64,000 nucleotides of DNA from Karalla daura (taxonomy: Eukaryota > Chordata > Actinopteri > Chaetodontiformes > Leiognathidae), in NCBI GenBank assembly GCA_029224185.1, contig CM055207.1, positions 10,801,693 through 10,865,692 on the forward strand. The letters are read 5' to 3'. The translations under genes were made by a program, and so were the position numbers. Shown in pieces: positions 11,784 to 25,359 of this stretch (its first letter is position 1; each line of letters begins with the position of its first letter). Under the pieces are notes generated by a model. That model had not been told where the DNA came from. It made no database searches and saw only the letters and a program-made list of their open reading frames with translations.

Positions 11784-12189
11784 AATCTGAAGCGGATTTC
11801 ACGGGTTATTCTATTCTGGTCGGCAGGCCACAGTGGTGTGTAAAATGAGAGGGAATGCAATGTTTTGGGAAATCTAATTTGAGGCCCGTGTTTGTTTTCC
11901 TGGCCTTATTTTGCAACCAGGAGGCTGGCTCCAAAGCAGCACAGCCCTCTCTCTCGCTTTCTTTTTCCCTAGTTTCACAACAATGTCCAACACCAACATC
12001 CAACCAACGGCTTTATATTCAATTGAGGGGAGGACGGTAGGCTCTCCTCCTCCTCTCCTCCTCCTCTCCCTGGGCCCGCTCTCTGTTACGCTGCAGAATC
12101 CAGCAGACGGCTAATTGGGGGGTTATCCACCATGTCGCAGGAACATATGCACACGTACGTACATATAGGCAGATTTAAAAAAAAAAACC

Positions 12190-12410
12190 CCACAAATATT
12201 AGCAGCCATCTTTTGGCAGCTAATTGCGACGGGCTCCCTGTGGGAGGAGAGAAGGGGTCCTCGGTCGATAATTAATCCTCGTTTGGAAAAGTAAATGACA
12301 TTCATTAGTGGGGAATCGAGCCAAGTGCCATTATTTACATGGCAATAGTCGCGAGCGTGCTGGCGGCGCTCTTTTAATGTTACAGAAATAACTCCGGGAC
12401 AGGGGACGAG
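12190..12410. promoter_or_regulatory. candidate conserved non-coding element
   Basis: Complex single-copy-looking DNA with homeodomain-type cores (ctaattgc at about 12220, TAATTA at 12269-12274, cattag at about 12303) and a ttatttacatgg block, followed by CpG-rich sequence. No coding content is recognisable. The call rests on sequence texture only. Confidence 0.25.
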
Positions 12411-12429
12411 TACAGTTGCTTTCCTCCTC

Positions 12430-12444
12430 TTTTTTTTTTTTTTT
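12430..12444 (+). repeat. poly-T run
   Basis: Fifteen T at the end of a pyrimidine stretch. Confidence 0.93.
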
Positions 12445-13015
12445 CCTCCAGAAATCTTCGCACCCAGGAACAATTAGGCCCAGGCGAACAGATGGGGAAG
12501 CCTCTGAGTGAGAGCGACTCTTCATCTCCGTCTTATCTCACTCCCTCACTCGCAGGCCCGCGCGCAGACACACACACACGCACACAGACGGCAGGAATTA
12601 AGAAAAAAATATACAAATGCGAGCACGCATATACATGAGACGTACTTGCACACATTCGGGCACACACGAGAGCACAACGAGCAGGGCGCATCTTGAGCTA
12701 ACTTTAAACTGATGGTCTCTAACAAGAGGCCAAACAAGAGATTAGAAACCATGTGCACACTGAAAACACTGAGCTGTGATGGTAAAAAAAAAAACACCCT
12801 AATGCTCGCTGTCGAGCAGATATTACAGTGATGAAATGTGGCATTCTTTACGTCTGCAAAAAACAGCCTGTTTTGTGTAAGGCCTTTATTATAAATAAGA
12901 TAACGTTTTGTTATTTCTGTTTAGCGTGGAGCGATAAATCTTCCCTCTTGTTGGTTACCACTGTAGGTAAACAGACAGTGCATGCTTTGTGCACATTCAT
13001 ATACAGCGCGCACGC

Positions 13016-13041
13016 GTGTGTGTGTGTGTGTGTGTGTGTGT
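13016..13041 (+). repeat. (GT)n microsatellite
   Basis: 26 bp of GT repeats after gcgcacgc. It is inversely complementary to the CA array at 13207-13316. Confidence 0.97.
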
Positions 13042-13202
13042 TATTACTGAAGCTGGTGTAATGATCAAAATGTGACACAATAGGCCATTTGTTGTGCAAC
13101 CCTGCGGTTCTCCACAATGGTACAAGCCTCTGCACAACGTACTGCTGAGTGATACACACAAGAATGGAAAACTGTGGCTGTAAAGACGAGCCGGACGCCT
13201 CA

Positions 13203-13318
<116 letters not shown>

Positions 13319-13850
13319 AGGCTGAGCCTCAATAACGCAAGACTTTTAAAACCCAGCAATGTCCATTCTGTATGTATGCTTCTGACATGCGTAGGTCTAA
13401 TTCTGCTTCTATGGTTTCACAAAACACAAAACCGCACAGTTTTAATTACTGGATGGAGCACAAGCGTAAACACAACAGTGTAAACCTTTAACAACTGGGA
13501 AAGTGACTGATGCCAAGAGTAACTGCTGATGTGGCAACAATTAACGGGGGCCAAAAAAACACAGAGAAAAATAACACAAACATAAAACTGCTAAACCCAC
13601 AGGGCGATCATGACACATCAATGCCAACACATTTGCGCGATGACACACATTTTCAATGGATGAAACCAGACGATCTCTCTCTCTCTCTTTCTCTCTCGTA
13701 TTTACGTATTTACTTGTGTTTTCAACTTCATATCTCTTTTCCCGTTTCTCAAGTTGCTTTGTTGTATGAAACGTGATACAGGCACAAACACTTGTATGGG
13801 TCCTTGATTTGGGGAAAATTTGGGCGCCAAAGCAAAGGCTGTGTCATTTT

Positions 13851-13871
13851 ACACACACACACACACACACA
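13851..13871 (+). repeat. (AC)10 microsatellite
   Basis: 21 bp of perfect AC repeats. Confidence 0.96.
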
Positions 13872-14827
13872 TCAGCCTTTACTTCACCTGTTTTCAGGAT
13901 CATTACCCCCGCTGACCTGGATCTTGGCAGGTTTCTCACTTTGTGAAACGACCGTGAAGGCTAACACACCTGTTATTGTGCGAGCTGCCACTTATCTTTG
14001 TCTCACTAAGTACAATGATTAAGGTATCGGTCCCGGGGGAGGCAGGTGACAAAAACAGAGGAGACGGAATTGAGCGTGTACACCGCGGCCTCCCAGTTTC
14101 AGCGTGCAACCTCTATGGACACGGGGGGGATAGTCCCAGCTCCCTCTGGTCATGCTGCTAGACAGGGAGTGTTCGGCAGACAGTCTAACCCCTTCTTTTA
14201 CCCATCAGATTAGGTAACATCATCTCGTGTTTGCTGACACCGAGGACGCAGCCTCGAGCCCTATAGGGCCTCCTCCTCCTCCGTCATATTCTGTTTCTTC
14301 TGCTTAACAATGGACCCTGTCAGAGAGGCAAACACTAAAAACCTCTTCATCTGGCCTTCGTGTCCCTGCTAACTCTAAATCCATCCCTAAACAAGTTTCA
14401 TGGAGAAAACTAAACCATGTGACACACGCCTCAACGAGGGCACTGGGCACAGCTACTTCCAAACTTTCTGTTGCTCTCTGAGCAACCGCTGAATTAATGA
14501 ATACATAATGTTGTCCATTCTGTGAATATAATGGCTGGCTTCTATTTGTGACCAAACTTGAAATTAACCTTACTGGCTCAGTTCCTTCTTCCCTTGACAC
14601 TGACCAGATGCCAGGCTGTTATTTCAGCTATAGGGAGGACTTGAGGTCTGGCATGACCTTTCCCGAGCTGCAGGAAAAAAAACTTCCAAGAGAAAGCCGA
14701 TAAAATTCAAGATGCGGGGCTCGCTAATTCGTTCGTCCGGCTAGCCACACTTCCACGACCTCTCTTCCTTCAGCCACCCCTCCCCCCTGCCCCCCACCCC
14801 AACCCCAATCGATCTGCTTATCTCCTG

Positions 14828-14837
14828 AGATCAAAGG
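14828..14837 (+). promoter_or_regulatory. perfect TCF/LEF consensus site AGATCAAAGG
   Basis: The ten bases match the high-affinity TCF/LEF binding motif exactly. About 0.1 exact copies would be expected by chance in 64 kb counting both strands. Close matches lie at 40016-40024 and 56649-56658. A link to the neighbouring tcf7l2 gene would be speculation. Confidence 0.25.
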
Positions 14838-16059
14838 CTCGCACCACCGTTGTACATTTAGCCTCGGCTAGGTCCTCCCACATCATGTCTAAATATTAAT
14901 GATAATAAAGTCTCACACCCATCCCTGTGTCAGGCAATTACAGCCAACATTGATCCGTGGCTCTCTGCTCCAATTAGAACTCACCGCTCGTAATGCGTCC
15001 CAGCACATCAAAGGAGAACAGCCATTGATCCACTCCTGGATCTTAACGTTTACCGTTAGAAGAGAGGGAGGGGGAGGCGGCCTGGCGGTGGGGGGAAACA
15101 ATATTCTGACTGGAGAAGGCGAGGGGAGAAAAGAAATCATTTTATCCAGCCAGTCAGGTAAAGGAAGTGCTGAAACTCAGAGGGCAAGGCATGGCAGAAT
15201 GGGCTCAATAACAACAGACATTCTGACAGTTCAGAAGGAAACCAGCATCCGGACGCCTGGAGAGAGCAGTCCACAACAACATGGCTACACAAAGCAGCGA
15301 GGTTCTGCTCTCTTTTGCTTTAGCAAAAGGTCTCATTGGGGAAAAAAAAGGGCGCATATGACAAAAGCCACATTAAGCAGCCATGACATCACCAAGAAAC
15401 AGCCATCCTTTCGTAATCGCAGCTCAGAACACTAAATCCAATCATCTAGTTTGCTGATAGATTTTCGGGATTATTTAATATATCGATGACTGAACTACAA
15501 CCAAAACTTAATAAACAACGAGGAAAAGAGAAAACTGACCAGGCTTATACAATACAAGTCTCAGTGGGAGGCAAGAAAAAAAGCTTCGGCGGAACACGAG
15601 TTGTGTCACCTCCCACATCCATGTCTTTAGGCCAACAACTGACCTTTCTGACATCTTAAAGTTTGAGCAAAGGGAGATATTTGAAATCAGCATGCAGCAT
15701 ACAATATAATATACCACAGTACTGCAAAACACACACACACACACATACAGCGAAACAGAATCAACAACAGGGTAAAATCCAGCCCATTGAGTCAATAGAC
15801 AGCGACACGTCACCATTAAACCAGGGACATTCCTTGCACAAATGAAACCAAACAATCCCACTGTTGACACCATTATTTGACAGGGCTTGTTGTTATGCTC
15901 TTTCCCCGCTGTACTGATAGCTCTGATAGCCCTGGCCTCGGGCGCGACCTCACAGCCGCCTTTGTCACAGAGCTGGAGGAAGGCTTAACCATCGCTCTGG
16001 GCTACAATGATACTCTTCAGGGCACCATAATACACTGAAACACTGTGCAACTGGAATGC

Positions 16060-16225
16060 AACCCCATGGTTTGCAAACCTCCAATTAATTGACTGACCGT
16101 GGCTGACTTCTACCCGGTGCGTTGAAATATAGCGGAGCGCTAACAGCAGAAGAGAAATGAAAGGCGCGTCAATTTAATATGTTACATAGCAAAAATAATG
16201 CCGCCATGAGTCATAAAAGTCTTCA
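16060..16225. promoter_or_regulatory. candidate conserved non-coding element
   Basis: Complex sequence with a ccaattaattgac block, several CpG sites (gtgcgttg, agcggagcgc, ggcgcgtc) and no simple repeats. The basis is texture only. Confidence 0.2.
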
Positions 16226-18074
16226 AACTTGAACTTCAAACTGAATGACGGTTCATACCGGGAATGGGAGTCTGAGCTGCACTCCCGACGTCATGAAGTT
16301 CATACAAAGGTCGTGGCAGGGGAGAGGAACTGTACTTCGTTCTTCAGTTACTTCTTTGTTGCAGGAATATGTACAACTATAGACTAAGTTAAGGGACTGA
16401 ACAGTCATTTCTGATGCGCCACGCCATAATTTACAGCTTTGAATCATTATCTTCACAAATCAGCTATTCTACCGCAAAATCATTTTTAGAACGTCTGTAA
16501 TCCTTTTACACATTAAGATTTCCCTCAGTATTTGTTTGTGTACAATATTTTTCCCTTTTCTCGACCCGCCATCCTCTGGCCTGGCTGTGGTGTCCCTCAC
16601 TATTATACGCTTTGCTAACATGGTGCTTTGCTTCAACTCTGTGCCTCAGTCCCTACCATACGATGTAATTAAAGATTGGTGAAATGAAACCAGTGTTTAG
16701 AAATGGTTTATGTCAAGTCTGTTCTGAAATGCCATACCACAGGGAAACTTTTAGATGAGATGGGTGTGCGTCGACGTCTTGTTAAATAAAACAGAGTCTT
16801 GGCCTGAAGAGCCAGGCAAAAAACATCTAACCAACAGAGACGCTCTGTGAGCCAGGTCAAAGAATGGAGGCTGTGTACAATGGTAATGCAATGGTAACGG
16901 TAGGAAAACATTTGTTGCTGGTCGGGAAATCGGGCTCCTCACATGTGTGTGATACTTAGTGATGCATTCAGGTCAGTTGAGGAGAATGAGGGGACTGGCA
17001 GGCTGCACAAACATGCTGGGAAAGTGACACTGGGATGCTAGGCCAAGACATCAATGTCCTCGCAACTTCCCTTTAACACCGAGGCAATGTCAGCGCTGGC
17101 GCCATCAGAATATGGGGTGGGGTTTAAAGTTTACACAATGGCGGACAGGATGTACCCATGTGACCCAGCAAACACTCGGAAAATAAACAAAGCAGCTCTC
17201 GATTTTGAGAAGCGATGGTTTCCAGGGCTTTAAGTGATGGTTTAGGAGGAAATGGGAAGGATTATCTACCAGGCTGTGATACTGGCTATGCGCAGTAATT
17301 CTGAAGCTCACTGTACATACGGCACGTGTACTCTGGCAACACGGGTCCCCAAAGGTTAAAGTTGAGAGTTCATAGCCTTTTGTTGAACTCAGCTCCAGGG
17401 AGATAATTATAATCAGGCAGTGTCATGATTTGCAAATACTTCTGCTAATACTACTAAGATCGGCTAAGTAAATTCAGATTTGCATTCCTTCTTTGCTGTT
17501 TAAGTGTAGGAAATAATCCTTAAAAAAACATCCAAAAGATTGAAAGGAATGATTTCATAGGTCAGTGTTTTATTTTCACAGCCTTACAAGAACTTTGGCA
17601 GTCGGGCAAGTGAACTTTTGGACTGCAGAGAAAAAGCGGATGTATGTATGTGTGTATGTGTAAACAACATTATGTGTATTTATATTGCACTACAGGGATA
17701 GAATGAAATGTCAGAAAAGTATGCTGTTGTAAGGTTGTTGGTTGTTTTACATCAAGGCTTGTGTTACTGTCTACAGAAAAGTGCTTGCTGCCAAAAGGAA
17801 TGGGAGGAAGTGAAAAATGTATATACTTACTGATATCTATACATAAATATACATATTTGCAAAGTTTTCAGTGCTATTCTGTGAGCAAGGTCGTTGAGAC
17901 AGCTCACGATGGGATGCTGTTGACCCTGGAGGTGCAAACAAAGATCCCTGTCGCCACAGAGACGTGAAGATCGTGGTGTGAGCAGGGAAGACTTCTCTCC
18001 AGTTGGCAACCGGCCTGGCCTAGCACCAGGGTGCTCAGCCAACAACTCCTCTCCTCTGTTCGACCCCCCTCTTC

Positions 18075-18108
18075 CCTCCTCCTCCTCCTCCTCCTCCTCC
18101 TCTTCCTC
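18075..18108 (+). repeat. (CCT)n trinucleotide array
   Basis: 34 bp of CCT/TCC repeats. It accounts for the poly-Ser and poly-Glu runs in the overlapping frames. Confidence 0.95.
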
Positions 18109-20506
18109 CATAGCCTCCTGGATGCCAGTCTGCCTGGCTGGTGTAGGCCAAACAACCCCCAGCCATCGGGCCAAAGGGCCAATGGAACTGCTGCCAGCTG
18201 GGCCAGCACTTCACGGCCGAGCACCACTCTCCAAACAAACAGTGCAGCGGGCCACAAGCCACGGGCAACATGGAACCTGTCATTACCAGCCGTGCATGGC
18301 TGGTTCACTCCCCAGAACTCAGGCCAGGCCAAGGGCTTGAACATGCACTGCACTTGACTCAAATTTCTCAGCCAAAGACATAATCCTGTCCAAGAATTAT
18401 TAGATCATCAGCATATAAGGGTATATGTCTCAATTCACCCCTCACGACTAACACTCATTCTGTCAGCACTTGTTGAGGCAATGTGAGGATTTTTGAAATC
18501 CTAAAGCCGCAGCTGACGAGTCCAAGGCGATTACATACAAGTGAAAAACTTGAGAGTGGAAAGAAAGTGCCTGCCAAACAGTCTCTTAGGATTAACTGCA
18601 TACCGTCTAATTATACAACATCTAGAAGACTTCCGATGGTCCCTGAGCTAAATATGGACTCTTTGAGCATTGGACTTCACTGAGATTTTCTCCACTGATC
18701 AAGGTTCTAAAGGTTTTTGTGGCATAACGCTGCTTTGTCCTTACAATTTTGGCTACAACAGATGATGGTTTGAGGCATCCATCATAAAAAAAAGGTCTTT
18801 TCAACATCACTAAATATGAATCGGTCCAAGGGTAGACTGTCGCGATTCAATGTCCAACCATGCTGGAATGCACCACGGGGACAAAGGCATCTATGGAGAC
18901 ACTCGGAGTAACAAACAAAACAACCCGTGTCACAAACCGACTCTGTCAATGGTCTTACAGAGAGAAATGGTGTTTCAGCGGGTTCAGTGACATAACTCAA
19001 TCGTCTGCATCCACACAAAAGTGCACCAGACAGCTCAGTGGTCATGCCCGAGTCATTGTCAGAGCTTACCGATTCAAATAGCAATGGATCTGTCTCCCTC
19101 TGTTTTATTTGTTACATGCAGCATCCCAGAGATTCTGATGCAGCATTTCACCATCTAAGCTGTCATCACTGCACTTTCACTGCTGTTTACAACTAGCAAA
19201 GTCGAGTTCTTCAAAATCCATTTGCCGCCCTAGGTTGCTGAAAAGAATGAATGTTTTGCTTCATTGTACGCTGCATCATGTGACTAGATGTTTCCAAATA
19301 AGATGTTTTTAACCCAGCCTTTTCTACGTATTGTTGAAGCATTCCTGTTAACCAGTACTAAAAAAATGGGAAGGTTGGGGGTCCTAGGAGTCTGTCCTTC
19401 CATCTTCCAGCATTGCAGATAAAAATATTAAAATTTTACTGTTGATTTAGTGAGAAAAATACTTGAAGTTTTCATTGAGAAATACACCTATGCACGGTTT
19501 AAAAAATTCTGCAGGAGCTCCCCTTGAATCCTGATGCCTACAAATGCCTTGCATTGCAACCTTTTCCCTTCCTTGACAAAAAAAAAGTGGTCCTCGTTTT
19601 ATTGTTTTGCCCATTGTGATAAAGGGGATCTTTTATGCCATCAACAACATGGCAAAGATGTACTGCCTTTGTTTCATTGCACCATCCTGGGGGTCTGCCA
19701 GGATGAGATACAGACATACAGAGGCACAGTAAATGATTGATGGGTTAGAAGAAAATATTAAAAAGAGAAAAAAAGGCGAGTCAAAATTCAGCATTTGTAA
19801 ATATTTCAAGCTCTTGCACCCTGCCAAGGAGAGATCTGAGGGGAACAATAACAGGAAAAAAAACTATACTTAACCATCTATCCCCATGTAAACACAAGTT
19901 AGACAGCTGGCTTATTTTGTTGAGACTATCACTGTTTTGAAAAAACAAATAAGCCCCATCAAGAAGGTTTTTGTATTACGATCAGCTGCCATTATTTTGA
20001 TTTATGAAGTATAAAGGACAGATGTCTTCCCCCTTTCTGCCGTTAAATGCAACCGTATGTTTTTGTTTACAAAGACGCTGAGGGGAAGGATTAAGTGAGA
20101 ACTGACTGAAAGCGTGGGTAAGGTGTGCACAATGCAAGTGTTTGGACAGCCGCATTATCCAGACAGACAATCTAGCCCAAGATCATCTTATCACGGCAAG
20201 GGGATCCCATGTTCTGGCGTGGCTCGAGATGGAATTGTGCCTGATGTACATACGACTACAAAGTATATTGGAAGCAAACTAGGCTTTTTTTTTTTTTACT
20301 CTGCTGCACAAATACTGGCATCCAGCGATGTTGTGGCACTCCACATTACTCCAGGCAGCTGTTGGGTAGTGCGCCCAGAAGTATGCACAATGGCATGGTA
20401 TGAGGGAACAGTCAGATAAGAGACAATGTGATAGGTTCTAATTGCTTCAGAATGTCCTGAAGAAGGCCCCCTATTATCTATTTAAATCGGCTGATAATGG
20501 GAGGCT

Positions 20507-20562
20507 AGCAGGAGGAGGAGGAGATGGAGAAAGGGGAGGAGGAGTAGGAAGAGGGGGGGGGG
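20507..20562 (+). repeat. GGA-rich low-complexity tract
   Basis: Interrupted GGA repeats ending in a run of G before tcgacc. Confidence 0.85.
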
Positions 20563-22362
20563 TCGACCTAGGCAGAGGGAGAAAAACTATCCTCTGCGCT
20601 GCTGTCGCCTCATTATTTTCCGTCTTGACGGACGCCCGCGCTCAACCCCTGGATGAATGGCCCTGTGCTGAATAAGTTATCGCCAGACACACAAAGGGAA
20701 GAGTGCCACAAACAACACAGCAGTACTGCAAAGCATGAATCTCTTTTTCCTCTCCTTCTCGGTCCTTCCTCCCCCCTCAAACTACCCCCACCTTCCCCCT
20801 GCTCCCTCTAGACGAAAGGCAGGCCCTGCCACAGACTGAGATCTCACCTGTAATTTCTACAGAAGCTCACAGTAGGCGGCGGAAAAACGCAACGGATATA
20901 ATAAAAATGAAAGAGAGGAAGGATACAGGCAGAAAAGATATATACCATTCCTCCATTTTGTTTCATCTGTCCTTTCTGTTTGTGCAGCTCCTCAGTGAAG
21001 ACAGGGACCTCCTTTGGACAGCATCTGAAGATGTTTGAGAGGATGTGTTTTTCTTCTTCTTAAGACAAGGCCCACAGCATGATCAGGGAAAATGGTTTGG
21101 TTTCATCTGATGTTTATTTTGTTTCCTTTTCTGTTGTGAAGACTGCTGGGGCCTGGCATATCAAATCAAGATCACCTCTATACAATGCTCCCCCGAGGGG
21201 CTATGTGACAGGGTTCCCTATAGCTGTTAAACGTGTACCAGGGAATAATAACAACAGGAAACAATCCATTCCCAAATGGTTACGGCTACGCTTGGCTCCA
21301 CGCCTGCCAATCCCTCTCCCTCGCTGTCATTCAAAAGTAGCAGTGGAACTTTTGGACAGGAGAGCCCGTTTCCCCTCTGACCGGGAAATCAGAGGGTGCC
21401 GCGGCCCGACAGGCGCTCGACGGCAGATCAAACAGGGCGGGTACCCTTGGAGTGACACCTGGAGCCACTTCAAGGGCTGAGAGCGCCACTGATCTACAGT
21501 CATCTCGTCAGAACGACAGTCTGTCAGGGTTAAAGGAGGGGGGGGAAAAAAAGAAGGTCTATCAACCAGGATGGTATGAGTGAGGTTGAATGAAGCATCA
21601 CCTCAATGTCGTGGCTGGCTGACCCCGGAGTGTTGGGAGAAGTGATGGTGTTAGTTAGTGATTTTTTGTTGGAATGATCCGGTTCAGCTTTGATGAAGAA
21701 GGTGACAACCGGTCGCGTGGTTCTGGCTGTGTCACCTACAGTATGACTGTCATTTTAGCTTGTTGCTGTTTGATTGTGAATGTCATCCAACTTGAAATAA
21801 ATTAGCATCTTGAAAGCTGGCTGTCAGTCTCCAACACCGCAGGACTTTTTTTATTGCACGTGATTTTAGGTTAAAAAAAAAAATCTGAAGACTTTCTTCA
21901 CTAGCACACTTGGAATAATTAGAATCCAACTATGTCCTGACCTGTGGAAGAAGAGACACCTGCTATGGGCTGGATAATAGAGAGAGGGAGATATGTAGGG
22001 AGAAAAAGGGGCTTTGGCAGCCAGTTAAGCGAGTCAGTCCTCACCAGACAAATGCATCCCTTATATAAAACAACAACACGTCTTTGCCCTTGTCAACAAC
22101 CCCTTCCTCTACAGCCCAAGCTTGTGTGTGCGTATCAGTGTGTGTGTCTTTTCCATTCTGCCGAGAAAAAAAAAAAAAACGTCCCATCAGCACTCTCTAA
22201 TGGGCAAGGTGGAGGAAAAGAGAAAAAGACGGAGATAAAGCGAGAGGAAGAGCAAGAGGGAGAGAGAGAGAGGTGGCAGTGGTGCTTGTTTGGCTCAGGA
22301 GCAGTGAGTAATGAGGCTGAGGCGCACCCTGTCATTGTCCCAGCAGCAGCCTGTAGCCACTG

Positions 22363-22363
<1 letters not shown>

Positions 22364-22393
<30 letters not shown>
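22364..22393 (+). repeat. (CA)15 microsatellite
   Basis: 30 bp of perfect CA repeats. Confidence 0.97.
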
Positions 22394-22395
<2 letters not shown>

Positions 22396-22527
22396 GACAG
22401 AGAAACATTAAAAAGTATCTCCCCTGACAAAACAAGGGACTTATGTGACATTGAAAACCAAGTAACACATCAGGAGTAAAAAAAAAAACTGATTCCAAAT
22501 GTTTTATCACTGCAGAACTACTCTCTA

Positions 22528-22602
22528 TGTTAAGTGTCTTGAGATAAAATTAATCATGTACGGGTATTGCCACGTTAATTGAATTGAATTCAATATCAAA
22601 GT
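22528..22602 (+). repeat. 3'-tail-like fragment of a dispersed repeat
   Basis: The order aagtgtcttgagataaaatt followed by ttgaattgaattcaat resembles the 3' tails of teleost retroposons, which end in a gtaaagcgccttgagat block and ATTGA-type repeats. It is short and diverged. Confidence 0.45.
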
Positions 22603-24275
22603 GTTTTTATTAGCAGCTCCTCCTCCTGACAACCTGTTAGATCAAATAAAATTCACATCCTACGATTTTCTCTTCTTATCCACTCCATCATGCTCATGTC
22701 CAGCATGGAGAGTGGACGTGCTCACTGTTCAGCAAAAACTCAAATGGCTGACCAGTCGTGGTTAGCGCAGTTATGACAGCATGCAATCTGCATGGTTACA
22801 AACTGGAGATGTTTGTGCGGACACGAGTGGCTGATTTTGTTTTAATCACAGACTCTTGCAGTTACAAGAATGTGGAAAGGCTCGATTTGCCTCTAGAATC
22901 CCAGTTATGCTACATACTGCAAAACAAATAGTCGCGGTGTTCCAGTTCTACTTGCTAATCTCGCAACATGACAAAAACCCACTAAATATCTGTTTATAGA
23001 GGGCTAATGTGCTATCAACAATACGCTCAACATACATAACGTGTACGCATGCACAAACACAAAACAGCTGCGCTTTTATTTTGTGATATGTATAAAGTTT
23101 AGCTAGGGGTTGAGGCGGACGCGGATACGATTCATGCTTTGGCACTTTGCTCTTTTGCCAGAATATTGTTCGAGCAGACTGGACATAAAAAGCACAGAAT
23201 GCGAGCCCGGAGGGGGCAGAAAAGGCCAGGGATAGGACTGACCCAGAGGGAACGAGCAATATGGGGTTGGGGGAGCGAGGGGGTTGAGTGGGGTGGTAAT
23301 GATGCCAGGCTGAACAAATTGCAAAGCAAAGGGAATGTGTTTTAATGTAGTGCATGGAATTATCGTGGCGGCAACATGGAGAGGAGATCAGAGAGAGTGG
23401 GATCCACTGGGAGCGATCTGCCACTCTCGGGACGAAAAAACATGAAGCTCTGCTATGGCTACTGTGATGAGTTCAGCTGTAATACAAAGTAAAATAGAAT
23501 GTAAAATAGGCCAAACGTGTCCTGCACAGAGCCACAGACCTGGAGGTCACTGGATGAAATGCAACACAAGAGTAAAATCTTTGAGTGAGTTGCACTGCTG
23601 AGGCATGCTGCAAATAATGGTGAGTATAACATAGCACCAGAGAGCCTTAAATGCTATGAAGCATCTCTTCTGCTCTCCTCACCCTAGAACATACCAACAG
23701 AGACCAATAACTGAAAAGAAAATACGAGCACGGACGGAGGGAGGAATAAAATCTGAACTGCAATCGGCCTCATCTTTCGGCTTCAATTAAAAAAAATTGA
23801 ATCTTTGTGTCCAACGTCATAGCTTGACTTCAAGAAGGCCCCAAGACTCCCATTCCACCACATCTCATTGGTAGAGTTGAATTCCATTAATTATGTGACC
23901 TACTTATCCCAAGCAGTTCATATTCCAGACAGACGGACACAGGGAGACACTATATATTTGCCAATAATACAGGAGAGAGGCAAAACTTTAAGATCTTAGG
24001 GAATCCAAAGTTCCCTTCTCCAGATGTTTTTCTGGGGCCGTGCACTTCAGTCTCTTGGTGCGTGAGTTTGATCACAAGCGGTTTTATTGGGTCAAACAAA
24101 CAAGGCAAACTGTTGCTTGCGAATAAAGCAGCAAAGAAACGTAGGATTTTGCAATATGTAACGATGATAAGTATTTTCCATTTCAGTGTGAGGCCAGCAG
24201 GATTGTGACAGCTTCTCTACATCCAAATCTCCGTTAACATCCCTAAAACAAACTGGGGAGGGGAGTAACGAGAGA

Positions 24276-24301
24276 TTTGGAGAGTTGTAAAACTCTCCAA
24301 A
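24276..24301. other. perfect 11-bp hairpin with GTAA loop
   Basis: TTTGGAGAGTT at 24276-24286 pairs without mismatch with AACTCTCCAAA at 24291-24301 around the tetranucleotide GTAA. In plus-strand RNA this would be a GNRA tetraloop hairpin. No gene is visible next to it. Confidence 0.7.
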
Positions 24302-25076
24302 AAACACCTGTTTGGATCATTCCACAGGTAAACAGGTTCACTGGTAACAGGTGATAGTATCATTATTGGCTTTGAAAGGAGCATCCTGGAAAAGCTCAGT
24401 CATTCACAATCTAGCGAGGTTCTCTTCTAGGAACCAGGGGTTGTATAACCGCATCAAACATGCCACAGGCGGCAGTTTCATTTTAAAGACACTTGGTCTG
24501 GCGTTAAAACGGCCCGTCAGACTGACGCGTCTCCAGAAAGCGAGTTAAGAGTCATGGCGTAACGGCGCGGCTGCATCAGCCTGTGAGCCACTGCATCATT
24601 GCCGCTCCAGCTCAAGGGCTGATCTCTTAATCAGTGTCCAGAGTGTGTGCGAGTCCTCTTCTGAAGGCTGAGGCTCTGTCCATCCTGCCTGCTCGTCACT
24701 ACTGCCAGTCCCAGCCATGAATATGGAGCTGTTCTGTGGCTAGGAGCTTGCTTATGTTTTCTGTCTGATATCTAGGCCCCATTCCCATTTCAAAGGGAGG
24801 TCCACCCGGGGCCTTGACTTTTTGATCTGCCTGGCGACTGAGTCGACCACCTGCATGTGGGATCAGCTGCCAGCGAGAGCAGACAACCCCTCTGCTTCAA
24901 AATATACATCCCCAGCCCCCCCCCAACCCCACCCCCCAACCCCACCCCACCCTTCGTCCTCCCCGCATCATTGCCCTTCACTATGCCCCCTCCTTCCATG
25001 AAGCTGCCAGGAGCCCCAGTGGTCCTAACTGGGTCTGGAGCTGCATCCCATTCCCAATTGCTCTGACCGTAGTGGA

Positions 25077-25089
25077 GGGGGGGGGGGGG
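25077..25089 (+). repeat. poly-G run (13)
   Basis: Thirteen G, about 170 bp after a C-rich stretch at roughly 24915-24953. Confidence 0.94.
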
Positions 25090-25359
25090 CTTGAGATGTT
25101 CAGTGCAGCAGCAGTCCGGCTCACGCTACAGTCAAAGGGCCATTTTGTATTTAGAGAAGTCTGCACGCAACAGGGCAGGTCTGCGGCTCCTTAAATCAGA
25201 GACAATGATCCAATCTGCGAGCTGTCAGTCTTTCCGATGTGGTCTGCAGCCACTGCTATCAAATTCGATCAAATTGGTAGAGAATGAGGACCAATAAGTT
25301 CAAAGGAGAATTGAAATATCATACCATATATCAATATATATAATAATAATAACATCAAG

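Noticed and set aside
21079..21480. A 133-codon plus-strand ORF.
   Set aside because: It shows no recognisable protein family. The composition and context look non-coding.
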